A stretch of 64,000 nucleotides of DNA, from contig NC_079897.1 in the NCBI RefSeq assembly GCF_024868665.1, positions 6,430,912 to 6,494,911 on the forward strand. Direction: 5' to 3'. The notes under the pieces were generated by a model, which saw only the letters and a program-made list of their open reading frames with translations, had not been told where the DNA came from and ran no database searches. The first letter of the stretch is position 1. Each line of letters starts with the position of its first letter. Positions 51,101-57,965 of the stretch are shown one piece after another. The position numbers and the translations under genes are program-made. Source of the DNA: Triplophysa rosa (lineage: Eukaryota; Chordata; Actinopteri; Cypriniformes; Nemacheilidae).

Positions 51101-51237
51101 ACACCAGCACATCATCTGAGAATTCGTATGTGAATGTTCCACCAAGAAATCAGAGTGATGATGGATGTTCTCCAGCAAGAGAACAAGATGCTCAGTCTTC
51201 TTCAGACAATGACTATGATGAGCCTGAAAACTGGTGA
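36128..51237 (+). CDS. cd6: CD6-like SRCR receptor, 16 coding exons (gene span)
   Basis: CD6 is a lymphocyte surface receptor that binds CD166/ALCAM and tunes T-cell receptor signalling through its long tyrosine-rich tail. The exons listed below join in one frame of about 622 residues; every intron is phase 1. Predicted order: signal peptide (1-17), short N-terminal spacer, a diverged SRCR domain (about 39-133), a canonical eight-cysteine group B SRCR domain (134-236), a Thr/Pro stalk, a transmembrane helix (about 273-300) and a 320-residue tail. CD6 is preferred over CD5 because the tail repeats STSSGExYQN, which matches the [12 protein letters not shown] site near the human CD6 C-terminus, and the end NDYDEPENW resembles the human DNDDYDDI end. 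Human CD6 has three SRCR domains and 668 residues; only two are seen here. Introns hold an L2 LINE, MITEs and an LTR-like repeat. Confidence 0.85.
36389..36525. mobile_element. Foldback MITE in cd6 intron 1
   Basis: Arms of about 60 bp beginning CACAGTAAAATCACCAGTG and ending CACTGGCTATTTTGCTGTG are inverted with few mismatches, around an 11-base centre. The inner part GTGTATATATAATCCAC is a perfect palindromic match. Confidence 0.8.
38453..38758. mobile_element. Angel-like foldback MITE in cd6 intron 1
   Basis: TTAA at 38453-38456 and 38755-38758 bounds inverted ends AAGTGATACTTCATCC and GGGTGAAGTATCCCTT. The halves around the middle (CCTACTATGGTAG) are inverted copies. TTAA flanks suggest a piggyBac-like target preference. 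Confidence 0.85.
39111..39173 (+). CDS. cd6: cd6 exon 2: N-terminal spacer
   Basis: Acceptor TTGCCAG and a strong donor GTGAGT (39174) bound a 63-bp phase 1-1 exon coding [20 protein letters not shown]. It carries one N-glycosylation motif (NIT). No domain is recognised; it is a short hydrophilic segment before the first SRCR domain. Confidence 0.65.
39285..40222. mobile_element. hAT-type element in cd6 intron 2
   Basis: Ends CAGAGCTGGGTAGATTAC and GTTACTACCCAGCGCTG are inverted repeats and the 8-bp duplication GTGGTACA is perfect (39277-39284 and 40223-40230). Both ends are rich in GTAATC/GATTAC. At about 39745-39810 it contains the common fish repeat segment GGCAGACGCTTTTTTCC. Confidence 0.92.
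40758..41042 (+). CDS. cd6: cd6 exon 3: diverged SRCR domain
   Basis: The 285-bp phase 1-1 exon runs from acceptor AACTTTAG to donor GTGAGT. It starts with SHGCSGVLR and contains [11 protein letters not shown], an SRCR core motif, and eight cysteines in all, but lacks the WGTVCDD segment of standard SRCR domains. N-glycosylation motifs NIT, NAT and NCT are present. It resembles the degenerate membrane-distal domains of CD5/CD6. Confidence 0.85.
41135..41443 (+). CDS. cd6: cd6 exon 4: canonical group B SRCR domain
   Basis: The exon (acceptor TTCTGCAG, donor GTACAA) encodes a full SRCR domain: [54 protein letters not shown] and GIVCSG. All eight cysteines of a group B domain are there. One domain per exon with phase 1 boundaries is the standard SRCR gene layout. 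Confidence 0.95.
42120..42185 (+). CDS. cd6: cd6 exon 5: stalk
   Basis: A 66-bp phase 1-1 exon codes [20 protein letters not shown], a Thr/Pro-rich stalk with an NTT glycosylation motif, between the last SRCR domain and the membrane. Confidence 0.85.
42312..42446 (+). CDS. cd6: cd6 exon 6: transmembrane segment
   Basis: The exon encodes [20 protein letters not shown] followed by VCVLFKRK, a single transmembrane helix with a basic stop-transfer. The exon ends AAAG G and the intron begins GCAAGT, a GC donor. The nearest GT (at 42451) would shift the frame and reach a stop in exon 7, so the GC site is the only in-frame choice. Confidence 0.9.
42862..43262. mobile_element. Angel-like foldback MITE in cd6 intron 6
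   Basis: TTAA-bounded element: ends AAGGGATAGTTCATCC and GGATGAACTATCCTTT are inverted, with the typical AATTCTGTCATCGTTTACTC inside. Confidence 0.88.
43502..43813 (-). mobile_element. LTR-like repeat (solo LTR candidate), 312 bp
   Basis: Read on the minus strand it begins TGTGACGAGGGAGGCGGGA and ends ACGTGTTACA, i.e. TG...CA. A 5-bp duplication CATAC flanks it exactly (43497-43501 and 43814-43818). These are the marks of a solo LTR left by recombination; the retroelement family is not identified. Confidence 0.7.
44683..45518. repeat. Dispersed repeat TGTCATGA...TCACGACA
   Basis: An 836-bp block starts TGTCATGATTTTTCAC and ends GGGATCACGACA, so its last eight bases are inverted. Its right part (AACGGTCTGACACAAGAC and onward) recurs in diverged form at about 57690-57965. 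No clear flanking duplication was found; it could be an LTR-type or terminal-repeat element. Confidence 0.55.
45649..45780 (+). CDS. cd6: cd6 exon 7: membrane-proximal tail
   Basis: A 132-bp exon (acceptor CTCCTTAG, donor GTATGC) encodes [16 protein letters not shown], then [20 protein letters not shown]. The SSSDSDYE stretch is similar to the DNSSDSDYD site of the CD5 tail, a shared feature of the CD5/CD6 family. Confidence 0.88.
46090..46502. mobile_element. Short DNA element in cd6 intron 7
   Basis: Ends CAACCCAGTCTCAAGG and CCCTTGTGACTGTGTTG are inverted; GTTATGA flanks both sides (46083-46089 and 46503-46509). Internal direct repeats of TTTTCGTGTCAGTCAGCACG occur. Confidence 0.65.
46632..48290 (-). 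mobile_element. L2-type LINE, 5'-truncated and decayed
   Basis: Open fragments on the minus strand in several frames add up to part of a non-LTR reverse transcriptase. They include [18 protein letters not shown] (about 47990-48060), [16 protein letters not shown] and [11 protein letters not shown] (47640-47780), [14 protein letters not shown] and [29 protein letters not shown] (47130-47300), and a C-terminal segment at 46847-47185. The 3' end GGCGCTATATAAAATAAAG followed by an ATT microsatellite is typical of fish L2. Frameshifts separate the pieces, so it is inactive. Confidence 0.85.
48589..48675 (+). CDS. cd6: cd6 exon 8: tail A-type exon 1
   Basis: Encodes [18 protein letters not shown], with Tyr363 in a YQN (pYxN) site. 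Phase 1-1, 87 bp, acceptor TTCTAG, donor GTATGA. Confidence 0.88.
48883..48969 (+). CDS. cd6: cd6 exon 9: tail B-type exon 1
   Basis: Encodes [20 protein letters not shown] and then [10 protein letters not shown]. Phase 1-1, 87 bp, acceptor TTCTACAG, donor GTTTAA (weak). It has no tyrosine and carries the TQG-type end of the B exons. Confidence 0.8.
49078..49158 (+). CDS. cd6: cd6 exon 10: tail A-type exon 2
   Basis: Encodes [20 protein letters not shown]. The tyrosine is kept (Tyr420) but the pYxN asparagine is replaced by serine. Phase 1-1, donor GTATGT. Confidence 0.88.
49217..49760. mobile_element. TTAA-flanked MITE in cd6 intron 10
   Basis: TTAA at both ends with inverted termini AGGGGTCATATG and CATATGACCCCT, a piggyBac-like arrangement. 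No coding capacity. Confidence 0.88.
49789..49857 (+). CDS. cd6: cd6 exon 11: tail B-type exon 2
   Basis: Encodes [20 protein letters not shown] and HLQG. Phase 1-1, 69 bp, acceptor CTTGAAG, donor GTAAAA. No tyrosine. Confidence 0.82.
50134..50214 (+). CDS. cd6: cd6 exon 12: tail A-type exon 3
   Basis: Encodes [19 protein letters not shown] with Tyr471 in a YQN site. The acceptor is a tandem TAGCAG (NAGNAG), so the exon can begin at 50134 or 50137, adding or dropping one alanine. Donor GTAGGT. Confidence 0.88.
50321..50422 (+). CDS. cd6: cd6 exon 13: tail B-type exon 3
   Basis: Encodes [20 protein letters not shown] and then [15 protein letters not shown]. It shares ESPS-P and QMTG-(A/T)V-Y with exon 15, showing recent duplication. 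Phase 1-1. Confidence 0.88.
50502..50564 (+). CDS. cd6: cd6 exon 14: tail A-type exon 4
   Basis: Encodes [20 protein letters not shown] with Tyr532 in a YQN site. Phase 1-1, 63 bp, the shortest A-type exon. Confidence 0.88.
50825..50935 (+). CDS. cd6: cd6 exon 15: tail B-type exon 4
   Basis: Encodes [20 protein letters not shown] and then [18 protein letters not shown]. Two tyrosines. Acceptor TTTGAAG is weak in pyrimidines. Phase 1-1. Confidence 0.85.
51092..51237 (+). CDS. cd6: cd6 exon 16: terminal exon, A-type 5
   Basis: Encodes [18 protein letters not shown], an A-type variant with Tyr587 in YVN, and ends [13 protein letters not shown] then TGA. The acidic NDYD end parallels the C-terminus of mammalian CD6. 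Confidence 0.9.
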
Positions 51238-51863
51238 AAACATGAAAACTGGCACTGGGTGACACAAAAACTTTAAACAACATTTGAAAAAGAAATCTAT
51301 TCTTTCTGTGGACAATGCGCATTTATTATTTACTGAGAACAATGCATCCCCAAAACATCAACTTGGAATGTAACGGGCACTTACAATACCTGAGAGGACT
51401 TTTTGAAAACAACAAAATATTGTTTATCCAATCTACATTAAACACTTTAAAATCATTGATCTACCATCTTTGCATACAATATCGCAGGAGGAATCATTTT
51501 AGCAATATCACTTGTACAAAACATGTACGTTTAGGAAGATGTGTGCCTCAAATCACTTAAGTCATAATTTTGTAGTTTTCTTTGCACAATTGAATGTAGA
51601 ATATTTACACACATTACATAAGATTGATATAATACAAAGCAGCCACTGTGCTTTATATCCATCAGTGGCAAACTGCAGCATGTAAACTAACTACACAAAA
51701 ACAAAACAAGCACAGAAGCTGACACAATTGAAAGAACACATTTTCCCCATCAAACTCGGTTTTGTAAATGTCCAGCATTTTCTTTAGTACGGAGGAAAGC
51801 ACATATCACTTCTGTCTGGAGGATAACAATCAAGACTTGGAGAAGAGGTCACGGGCATTCAGT
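51238..51863. other. Convergent 3' UTR interval of cd6 and cfap418
   Basis: The two stop codons face each other across 626 bp. An ATTAAA at about 51436 is a possible cd6 poly(A) signal. TTTATTATTTA at 51321-51331 offers AATAAA on the minus strand for cfap418. The two transcripts may overlap tail to tail. Confidence 0.5.
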
Positions 51864-52023
51864 TCATGCTTTGTGTTTGCCACAGACCCACTTGAGTCGG
51901 TCTTGAGCTCTCAGGTCTGAGAGTGCGTGGGCAGTGTGCCAGCTACACTGGCAGGCGTAAGCTCGCCCACCCTTTCTCCTTTTAAGTTTAGCTCTTAATT
52001 TGTGATAGTCTGGCATGTTATTC
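51864..52023 (-). CDS. cfap418: cfap418 exon 6, terminal
   Basis: Encodes [20 protein letters not shown] through to WVCGKHKA and TGA. The acceptor on the minus strand is CCATCTTTAG. This is the best-conserved part of the protein. Confidence 0.97.
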
Positions 52024-55000
52024 CTAAAGATGGGAAGAAAAAGACATGTTGTGAGGATTTGAATATATTTATGCATGTGTGCAGCGAGCGAATCTCCAAT
52101 TAATCCCTATACGTTTTCCATAACTGGAGACCTCATCCTCTGTGTATTCACATGCAAATACAAAAAAAAAAAACGTAGTCATTATGTGATTGTTCTTTGA
52201 TTTCAAATTGCTGCTGGCTTTTTTGAACTAAAGTAGACATGTGGGTAGTTGACAAATGTTTTCAGTTTTTTTTAGCCATATAGGAAAGTTGTACCTGCTT
52301 GTGCCACAAACTTACTACAACAAAGTCACAAATGTTGACAATGAAACAAAAACATATCTGCAGTTCAATGCTGCAATAAAGGAAATAAAAAAAACACTTC
52401 ATGGACGAACTATAGTATGTGTATCACAAGAAGCATTAAAGAGCCACGTTGTGGTAATAAAACCGCCAGCAACATAAAATGTCACTCAAATTTGAAGAGA
52501 TTACATTTTCTTAAAGTTTGTGAGCGAAGGATAAAGCAAACACAGCTTCAATCACATGAAGAGACTGTTTCCTTGTCAAGTTATAACCATGTGCTATCTT
52601 TATTAAAGTTTCAACAGCGTAAAAATTGATCTTCAAAACCCAAAGTGGCTTTAACTTAAGAGCTCGACTGCTCCGGAGAATGTAGAAAAGGTGCATCATG
52701 GCGTTAATACAAAAGAGAGCAACATAAAAGACTGCGGATGATTCATTGTCTGTTTGATGCTACAATTGAGCAAAAGACTGCAAGACACTATAATGAAGTG
52801 AAAGTGAAGTGCAAGTCGCAAACACACGTACACCCAGAGCAGTGGGCAGCTATTACTGCAGCGCCCGGGGAGCAAGTAGGGGTAAGGTGCCTTGCTCAAG
52901 GGCACCTCAGTCATTACCCGCGGGCCCTGGGAATCGAAGCGGCAACCTTCTGGTCACGAGTCGGACTCTCTAACCATTAGGCCACGACTGCCATGAGAAG
53001 ATAATAAGGAAATGACGCAGTCCCGCAGAAAACTGAGTCTGCACTGGAAAGTTGCCACACTGCATTGCATTGCTGAATTTTTGCATTCAAAAGCATTTTT
53101 TATCAATGGCTAAGGCCCTTCCAAATATTTCATGATACATATAAAGTGCAACATGCAAGGCACAACCAAAGCATCATAAACTGACATTTTAATATTGAGA
53201 TAAAACACAGACCAAGTTATGATTAATAAGAAAGTATGAGAACACGAATGAACTGATCATGAATTAATACCTTACTCCAGGGCTAGTCAACTGGCGGCCC
53301 GTCAATCATCTTCACCTGGCCCGCCTTAACATTTCAGATAAGTGATGAGACTTTTAGAACGGTGTGCTTTAAATGCACTTCCTCCTGAAACGCCACATCT
53401 TTAAAAGTCCAAAACGCTGCTACATTCAATACGAAAGTAATTCCCGCGGCTCATAATGATTTACGTCTTATAAAGCGATTTGATCGGTCAGTCCAAGAAA
53501 CTTAATGTTATTTACAACGTTATAATCAGCAATGCATTGCACAGCCACAGGCAATCGGTTTGCGCACGCGATAGGTCGCGTTCTAAAACGCGTTTTGTTC
53601 CCTTGAAAGTAGGCTAACTGTAGGAAGGGTACACCACGTGAACGGTTGTCTCAGATAAGGGGAAAACTGTTGTTTTTATTACTGCATTCATTATGAATAA
53701 TGGCTATATTTACGAAAAACAGCTGTTCATCTCAATCAGAACTCGTACTATACAAAGACCCTATAAGTGCGTGGGGCACATGAATGCGATTGGAATTCAC
53801 CCGAAGATGTGATAATAGCGTTCAGTTTCTTGCACAGATCAATTGACTGATTTATAAGACGCTTATTTAACGTCACAAGGGGCAGGGATTACTTTTGTGT
53901 TGAATGTATTTGCGTTTTTTACTTTTATTGATTTAACTTTAATTAATTCAACCAAATATCTTCAGAAATATCTTCTTGAAAAAACAATGCCACCCACATC
54001 TTGGATGTACTGGAGAACTGTGGGTGAGTAAATTAGTTGCAATTTTTGGGTAAAGTAATGCATTACGGAATATAAAATAGAGTTAAAAAGACGATATCCC
54101 TTTTAATTTAATATCATGAAAAGGCACAAATACTGGATGCAATATTTGTGTGCATGTTTTAATATATGGCCTATAAGTAACAGCAACAAAAACAGTATAA
54201 AAGGAACAAAACGAAATAAATAACAGAAATACAAAATAACAGAAGAAATGAGGATATGGTAAAAAAAAAACTGGCCCGCATCCTATTTATACTTTTGGAG
54301 TCTCGCCCTCAAAGAAAAGTAGTTGAAGACCCCTGCCTTACTCCATCTGTTATAATGGAAATCTGCTTGTCATGAGTAACGTGGATCAATGCTGCCCCCT
54401 TCTGATTAGAAGTTGTAACCTCGTGCTATGTTTGTAAGATGGCTCACCTTAAAAACAAATAATCGCAGGATGGATCCCACTCGTGGTCGTCAAACATGGC
54501 CACTCGAAAGTCGCATGATGTACATCTTAACTGGTTGCAGGCCCTTTTAAAATAAGACACAACAAAAAGATCACCAAAATACTAATAGATTTAATGGTTA
54601 TAATAGGACTTGTATTGGTTTGAATACAAACTGTGACCGTCTCTGGTGGTCTCACCCACAGTTTAGAACAACAAGTGATGACATAATTTTCCTTTTCAGG
54701 TAAACTTAAGTCCAGGCAAGATAGATCTTGATGTAACTCTACCTCTGAGAAACACTAGTTCCAACACCATGCTGTACAGAGCTTCCACCAAGAAACACAG
54801 GACAACATCTGTGCAGAAAGGGACAATAACAATCAGTTATTATTGGCACATATTATATCTTAATTTGATTAAGATTTCCCCTACATACCACCTTCTTACA
54901 GGCCTGTTTGGATTTTTGAGGTCAAAAATGTAATTGTACATAGCAGAATTAAATGTACTTACTTTTTGGTCACTGTCTGGGAACATGCATCACCTGTGGA

Positions 55001-55731
55001 AGTCTTTGCAGCAATGGGTTCCTGCCCAGTTCATTAGAGATGTTGAAGATTATTAGAATATGAGTAGTGTAAACAACAATACAGCATGATTTTGTACGGT
55101 TTGATACGTATTTTTAATGGATACCATATGAAGCTCATTGATTTTAAGCATATTGTATTAAATGATGTGTGCATGACTTGCATGTGAGTTTATGGGCTGA
55201 CAATCGTCCTCCAGTATTTCCTGCAGCATAGCATCAATATCATCATTTTCAGTTCCTTTGCTTTCTTGTTTTCTGGGGATAAAAAGGTAAATTCTTTTAA
55301 GGAGAACGTTCTGTGTCTTTGAGATTATATGATGGATGCATTGGATAAAGCATCACGAGAACGCACGTGATACTGGTGTGTTAGCATATGAGCAAAGCGT
55401 TCATTTTAAACTGTTCATCATCAATTTTCAAACTTGAAAGCTACGAACCGTTGGTACAGAAATAACTCATCAAAAGTGATCAGCTGTGACGGTTTTCATA
55501 AGGTTTTAGTTTTAAACTATTAACGTTAGTCATGATAGCCATGGCGCTAGCGTTGGTTCATGCGCTAACGTTGCTAGTCTGCTAACGTTACCTTGACTGT
55601 TTCTTGTGCTGAGGACTCGTACACCTGTGGTCCGTTTGTTTTAAATTATAAGCACTTTGTTTTGATTTCGATGTGCTGCAGCAAAACTTAGATTCGACTT
55701 CATCAAGTAAATCGTCCAAATCGTCCGCCAT
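51864..55731 (-). CDS. cfap418: Cilia- and flagella-associated protein 418 (C8orf37), six exons (gene span)
   Basis: CFAP418 is a small cilium/photoreceptor protein; human loss causes cone-rod dystrophy, retinitis pigmentosa and a Bardet-Biedl form, and the protein supports outer-segment disc organisation. Joined exons 55592-55731, 55182-55272, 54963-55021, 54743-54808, 54448-54543 and 51864-52023 (read on the minus strand) give 203 residues with no stop; the human protein is 207 from memory. Diagnostic pieces are the N-terminus [17 protein letters not shown], the acidic [68 protein letters not shown] and the end WVCGKHKA. Conserved cysteine pairs in the C-terminal half may bind metal. Intron 2 uses a GC donor; intron 5 (2.4 kb) contains a SINE and a hAT element. 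Confidence 0.96.
52024..52784. other. cfap418 intron 5, 3' portion
   Basis: No feature beyond intronic AT-rich sequence is seen; short frames here do not resemble known proteins. Confidence 0.5.
52785..52992 (-). mobile_element. tRNA-derived SINE
   Basis: On the minus strand the head begins GGCAGTCGTGGCCTAATGGT with an A-box-like segment and a B-box-like GGTTGCCGCTTCGATTCC, then continues into a body with GAGGTGCCCTTGAGCAAGGC and CTGCCCACTGCTCTGGGTGT, a widespread teleost SINE body. The 3' end is approximate. Confidence 0.8.
53278..54335. mobile_element. hAT (Charlie-like) element in cfap418 intron 5
   Basis: Ends CAGGGCTAGTCAACTGGC and AAAGTAGTTGAAGACCCCTG are imperfect inverted repeats and the 8-bp duplication CCTTACTC is perfect (53270-53277 and 54336-54343). 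This is the intact relative of the decayed copy at 14205-15843. Confidence 0.92.
54448..54543 (-). CDS. cfap418: cfap418 exon 5
   Basis: Encodes [19 protein letters not shown] and then [12 protein letters not shown]. Contains the CxxC pair C126/C129. Acceptor TTTTAAAAG, donor GTGAGC on the minus strand. Confidence 0.95.
54743..54808 (-). CDS. cfap418: cfap418 exon 4
   Basis: Encodes [20 protein letters not shown], aligned by eye with the SCSPVYLGGSS segment of the human protein. Acceptor TTCTGCACAG, donor GTAGAG. Confidence 0.93.
54963..55021 (-). CDS. cfap418: cfap418 exon 3
   Basis: Encodes [19 protein letters not shown], a weakly conserved linker. Donor GTAAGT. Its phase 0 start requires exon 2 to end on a full codon. 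Confidence 0.8.
55182..55272 (-). CDS. cfap418: cfap418 exon 2, GC donor
   Basis: Encodes [20 protein letters not shown] and then [10 protein letters not shown]. The exon ends TCACAT and the intron starts GCAAGT. The only nearby GT (4 bases into the intron) would bring a stop codon in exon 3, so a GC-AG intron is inferred. Confidence 0.88.
55592..55731 (-). CDS. cfap418: cfap418 exon 1, start
   Basis: The ATG at 55731-55729 opens [17 protein letters not shown], nearly identical to the human N-terminus. Donor AAG|GTAACG. The 5' flank toward 55830 should hold the promoter. Confidence 0.95.
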
Positions 55732-55925
55732 GATTATCCGGAACAGGACGCCGCTCCTGTCGCTATAGAAACGTTGGATAATTTCCTTCCTGTTCGCTTG
55801 GTAAGGTGACGTAGCTCTTCAGTTCAATTTTACCAATTCAACTTTAATGTAACAAAGTAATGTTAAACAAAATGTTTATAATATATTTTTGCGACATTTT
55901 GTAACCGATATAATCTTAAATTTTT

Positions 55926-55929
55926 AAAA
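55926..55929 (-). terminator. Pol III terminator of tRNA-Ser
   Basis: TTTT on the minus strand lies six bases after the tRNA 3' end. Confidence 0.6.
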
Positions 55930-55934
55930 TATTT

Positions 55935-56016
55935 CGTTGTCGGCAGGATTCGAACCTGCGCGGGGAGACCCCAATGGATTTCTAGTCCATCGCCTTAACC
56001 ACTCGGCCACGACAAC
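55935..56016 (-). tRNA. trnaS-AGA: tRNA-Ser (anticodon AGA)
   Basis: The 82-nt minus-strand sequence has a perfect 7-bp acceptor stem (GTTGTCG with CGACAAC plus discriminator G), an A box TGGCCGAGTGG, the anticodon stem-loop GGACTAGAAATCC with AGA, a long variable arm (TTGGGGTCTCCCCGC) that is diagnostic of class II serine tRNAs, and a B box GGTTCGAATCC. No intron. It reads as a functional gene and not a SINE head. Confidence 0.97.
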
Positions 56017-56440
56017 TCATACTAATATTGTACTAAAATTAGTCAATATCGCCTTTCTAGAATAACATAAATTGTTTGTAAATTGTGTTGACAATAAATA
56101 CCGTAAAAGACAAGACAAGTAAAGGCTGAATAGATAATTTGGTAAGATGCTAACTTTAGCCTTCTAGGACTGAAACCATGACCACGCCGTCCAAAACCAC
56201 GCCTCCTCCAAAACGCATGAACGCGTCGCGCATAAACCAGGAGCTCTTGGATCAATTAAAAGTGTTATGAACTCGGCTTGTTTATTGTTTTATACTATTG
56301 TATGAGGTCAACTTATGACGTTCGCGTGGTTTTTACATTCAAAAACATCAAAATCAATAAGTAATAGGTTATTTTCTACCCGGGTTTTGACGCCGGCTCG
56401 ACAAATGCTCGGTTTTAAGGGCATTGAAGACTTGGAAGTA
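56017..56440. other. Unique sequence, no gene seen
   Basis: The minus-strand frame at 56043-56255 has no recognisable domain and overlaps the tRNA upstream flank. Confidence 0.4.
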
Positions 56441-56730
56441 AATGCCTAATGTAGCATAAAGTTGGTTTGACGTTCGATATTCGTGAATTTAGGGACCGTC
56501 TGTAAAGTTACATACACTTTAAAATATTTTTTTTAAAGCTCAATAGCATTTAAAGGGAATGACTTACAGCCACAAAACTTACTTTATAGTGTTCATGTGT
56601 GTGTACTCTATAATGCACACCTTTTAGATTTTTGATATTTATTATAATAAATTTTCAAACTAAATGCAAATATTCCTATGTTTCACTACTGTATGGACTC
56701 ATACACAAAAATCAATGCGTTTGTTTAAGA

Positions 56731-56995
56731 GAAATATCCATATTGACAGCGCTATTAATGTTAATGTCTAGCTTCCGTTATCCCTCTGCTGCGCGTGAAC
56801 CAGAGGCTTGTTTTTCTGGCAAATGACGTTGACGCACAGGGGAGACGGTATCCTATTGGAACAAAACGAAAAATGCCGCGTTCGTCACCGGAACTTGCGT
56901 CATTTGCCGAAAAACAAGCCTCTCATTCGCCTGCAGCTGAGGGATAGCGGAAGTTAGACATTAACGATAATAGCTCTCTCAATATGGATTCACTT
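56731..56995. repeat. Inner foldback within the long-TIR element
   Basis: Arms of roughly 110 bp: AATATCCATATTGACAGCGC with AATGTCTAGCTTCCGTTATC on the left, and the near complements GGATAGCGGAAGTTAGACAT and CTCTCTCAATATGGATTCAC on the right. Confidence 0.75.
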
Positions 56996-57466
56996 CAGAA
57001 GACCTTTGTTAAGACCACGGAGCCGTGTCGAGCAGTGCTTTGATCGATGGATGCACTTTTTGGAGCTTCAAAGAATTTCCCCCCATTCACTCACATTCTA
57101 ACGCTTGGAAGAAAATGATACGTGGTATTTCAACTGCGACTGCATTATTCTTCAATAAGAAAGTCATATTCAGTCAGGATGCCTTGAGGGTGAGTAAAAC
57201 ATGGGGAAAATTAGTTTTGCCTATGAAATATCCCCTTAAAGCCGCTGTTGATGTGAAAGAAGACTCCTCAAACCTTGTGAAGCAGTACATGGTATTTTAT
57301 ATTTATATATATATATATATATAATGAAGACTCTTCAAACCTTGGGAAACAGTACATGGTATTGTATATATATATATATTAAATATCCTGTCTTTTTTCT
57401 TAAAAACCAACTCTCCGCTTCACCCCTGATTTGTGGTTCATTAATTTTTGTATTTGACTCTTTAGG

Positions 57467-57679
57467 ATGTTGAACGTGATGATTACCTCAATTCACAACA
57501 ACAACCTAGGGATCTACGTCATCATACCCGAAGGTGCAGATGCTACAGACTCTAACAAAGATGTTGGCATCATTATTGAGGGCATCAGAATACTTAAACA
57601 ATGTGAGAGTCCGATGTGTCACCAGCAGGAGGTCCGGGGCGCCAACATGAACTGGGCAGAGGGGCGTTCAAAAGACTGA
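57467..57679 (+). pseudogene. Gene fragment, possibly from a SAM-like multicopy family
   Basis: A 70-codon frame contains NNLGIYVIIPEGADATDSNK and DVGIIIEGIRIL. The IIPEGAD...VGI-IEG pattern resembles the C-terminal region of an abundant uncharacterised teleost protein group (sterile-alpha-motif-like genes), from memory only. It then diverges. It sits inside a transposon, so a captured exon or processed fragment is the likely explanation. Confidence 0.3.
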
Positions 57680-57689
57680 GGCAGAGAAC

Positions 57690-57965
57690 AGAGATATAAG
57701 CAACTATCAAGATTAAGAAGATTTAACTATGACTATGGAAGTCAGAACAGGCGATAACACACAACGGTCTGACACAAGACAAGAGAATGAAGGGTATTAT
57801 ATAGAAAACCTAAGATACAGAGAGCGGCTAGAGGTGAAAGAGAGATGAGGTATTGAGGGACCTATCAAGCTGTCAAAACAACGCACATGTGCTCAACAGA
57901 ACAAAACACACACCCACACAAGACAACAAAGCCCCGAAGTGATCGGGATAATGAAAGTTACAGGA
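57690..57965. repeat. Diverged copy of the 44683-45518 repeat end
   Basis: Shares CACAACGGTCTGACACAAGAC with 45235-45252 and then GTGATCGGGAT near the end in place of GTGACCGGGAT. The terminal CACGACA is replaced by AATGAAA. Confidence 0.6.

Noticed and set aside
52920..52992. Second tRNA gene
   Set aside because: The A and B boxes are degenerate and the sequence continues into a SINE body; the stems do not close properly.
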